This document shows, piece by piece, positions 62,960 through 64,000 of a stretch of 64,000 nt of DNA (within the stretch, counting starts at the first letter, position 1; every line of letters begins with the position of its first letter). Under the pieces are notes generated by a model that was given only the letters and a program-made list of their open reading frames with translations, was not told the origin of the DNA and searched no databases. Source of the stretch: JAGPCH01 sp039810605 (GTDB taxonomy: Bacteria; Bacteroidota; Ignavibacteria; Tepidaquicellales; Tepidaquicellaceae); the NCBI GenBank assembly GCA_039810605.1, contig JBDHXH010000005.1, positions 1 through 64,000 of the forward strand, in the 5' to 3' direction. Both the position numbers and the translations under genes were made by a program.

Positions 62960-64000
62960 TTGAAAAAAAATTATCTCCACAAATTGAAAATTCTCACTTG
63001 TCTGCTGATTCTGACTTATGATTGCGGATATGCACAAGCAATAAAGTTTGGCGTAATCGGCGATTACGGAAATGCTGGAACCGATGAAGAGTCGGTTGCA
63101 AATCTTGTCAAAAGCTGGAGTCCGGATTTAATAATTACTCTTGGTGATAATAACTATGATGCCGGGTCTTCTACAACTATTGATGCAAACATCGGTCAGT
63201 ACTACCACGAATTTATTTTCCCATACTACGGCAATTACGGAGGAGGCGCAACAGTAAACAAATTTTTCCCTTCACCGGGAAATTGCGATTGGGGAACAGG
63301 ATCGCTTTCTCCCTATTTAAATTATTTTACTCTTCCGGGCAATGAAAGATACTATGACTTTGTAGAGGGTCCTGTTCATTTTTTTGCGATTGACAGCGAC
63401 ACAAATGAGTATCACGGACGCGACAGTAATTCAGTTCAGGCGCAATGGCTGAAGAATGCCATGTACCAATCATCTTCCAGATTCAATGTTGTTTATCTTC
63501 ATCATGCTCCCTATTGCTCGGGGCTGATTCACGGTTCAGATACGGAGATGCGATGGCCGTTCAAGGAGTGGGGAGCCTCTGTTGTGCTTGCTGCTCATGA
63601 ACATTTGTATGAAAGGCTTAATATAGACGGTCTGACTTATTTTGTGAACGGGCTTGGAGGAAACTTGAGGACACTGTTCGGATTTCCGATACCGGGCAGT
63701 CAGGTGAGATACAGATCTGATTATGGAGCAATGCAGGTAAATGCTTTTGATGACAGCATGACTTTCAAGTTTTATAATGTCTCAAATGTTCTCATTGACA
63801 ATTACAAAATTAATGTCGCAAAAAAAATCCTCAATATGAAATTTTTCATTGAAGGTTTTTATGATTCCGTTCTTAATGTTATGACAGGCGATACAGGGTT
63901 AGTATTACTCCGGAATACTATGCCACCTTATCAGATTGTTGACTCTTCAAAAAAATTTGTAAATGCTTCCGGTGAAGTTATGTTTGAATTTGACAAGGCT
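62960..64000 (+). CDS. Secreted metallophosphatase with start of the dockerin-like C-terminal module (cut by the right edge)
   Basis: Translation from TTG 62960 gives 347 codons without stop to the window edge. A signal peptide (KILTCLLILTYDCGYAQ) is followed by a calcineurin-like phosphoesterase domain related to tartrate-resistant (purple) acid phosphatases. Metal motifs are GDYGNAG (D35), LGDNNYD (D63), LHHAPY (H181/H182) and AAHEHLYER (H213, H215). The GNHD motif reads GNCDWG, with Cys109 in place of His. From residue about 291 the shared module begins (MKFFIEGFYDSVLNVMTGD), as in the GH9 protein. The rest, including any dockerin-like loops, lies beyond the window. It hydrolyses phosphate esters by family inference. 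Confidence 0.82.
   Translation, partial: MKKNYLHKLKILTCLLILTYDCGYAQAIKFGVIGDYGNAGTDEESVANLVKSWSPDLIITLGDNNYDAGSSTTIDANIGQYYHEFIFPYYGNYGGGATVNKFFPSPGNCDWGTGSLSPYLNYFTLPGNERYYDFVEGPVHFFAIDSDTNEYHGRDSNSVQAQWLKNAMYQSSSRFNVVYLHHAPYCSGLIHGSDTEMRWPFKEWGASVVLAAHEHLYERLNIDGLTYFVNGLGGNLRTLFGFPIPGSQVRYRSDYGAMQVNAFDDSMTFKFYNVSNVLIDNYKINVAKKILNMKFFIEGFYDSVLNVMTGDTGLVLLRNTMPPYQIVDSSKKFVNASGEVMFEFDKA

Overview
The window looks like chromosome from a free-living Gram-negative bacterium of the Bacteroidota/Chlorobi/Ignavibacteria assemblage, most likely Ignavibacteria. Three extracellular proteins end in type IX secretion (T9SS) type A sorting domains with the Ignavibacteria-style linker QNYPNPFNP. There is also an Omp85/BamA protein, many signal peptides and lipoproteins, GWxTD and DUF2851 proteins, and a low-to-moderate G+C content. 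The assignment is inference from protein style; no rRNA gene is present.

Layout. 1-6.0 kb: rsmB (cut by the left edge) and a DinG-type helicase on the minus strand, then on the plus strand a SpoU methyltransferase, a small exported protein and a LytR_C-rsfS-pdxA operon. 6.0-14.7 kb: a TPR protein, a MenB-like crotonase and a tight minus-strand cluster (lipoprotein, sucD, folB, folK, deoxynucleoside kinase, a 59-residue membrane protein, a GT9 glycosyltransferase, Ppx/GppA). 15.1-22.4 kb: a divergent pair encoding a giant FG-GAP lipoprotein and a GH9 cellulase, both ending in the same dockerin-like C-terminal module. 22.4-38.0 kb: mostly housekeeping (HAD hydrolase, rimO, GWxTD, DUF58, TPR lipoprotein, Crp, pirin, DUF2851, BamA), an SBBP-repeat T9SS cargo, a membrane adenylate cyclase and a SthA-like flavoprotein. 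38.1-46.7 kb: surface proteins, namely two T9SS cargos that share a module and a tandem pair of dockerin-like proteins in which one copy has lost its propeller domain. 47.0-59.5 kb: the classical information-processing locus tRNA-Tyr, tRNA-Gly, tRNA-Thr, rpmG, tRNA-Trp, secE, nusG, rplK, rplA, rplJ, rplL, rpoB, rpoC. 59.5-64 kb: an SDR enzyme, a lipoprotein, a perfect array of 24 heptamers, a NYN/OST-HTH protein and a secreted metallophosphatase cut by the right edge.

The most interesting theme is a recurrent C-terminal module of about 175 residues. It consists of a beta-sandwich-like part with a conserved SIETWS or ALETWS motif, followed by two EF-hand/dockerin-like calcium loops. It occurs in four complete proteins and begins in a fifth at the right edge, and it is attached to unrelated catalytic or binding domains. 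None of these proteins carries a T9SS sorting domain, so the module may be a second surface-sorting or docking tag. Other points for follow-up are the heptamer array between a lipoprotein gene and the NYN gene, a duplicated palindromic element near 23.6 kb, five same-strand ATTACAC copies between the divergent surface genes, and the absence of tuf from its usual position in the tRNA-secE locus.

I found no CRISPR array, transposase, integrase, phage gene or recognisable defence cassette.
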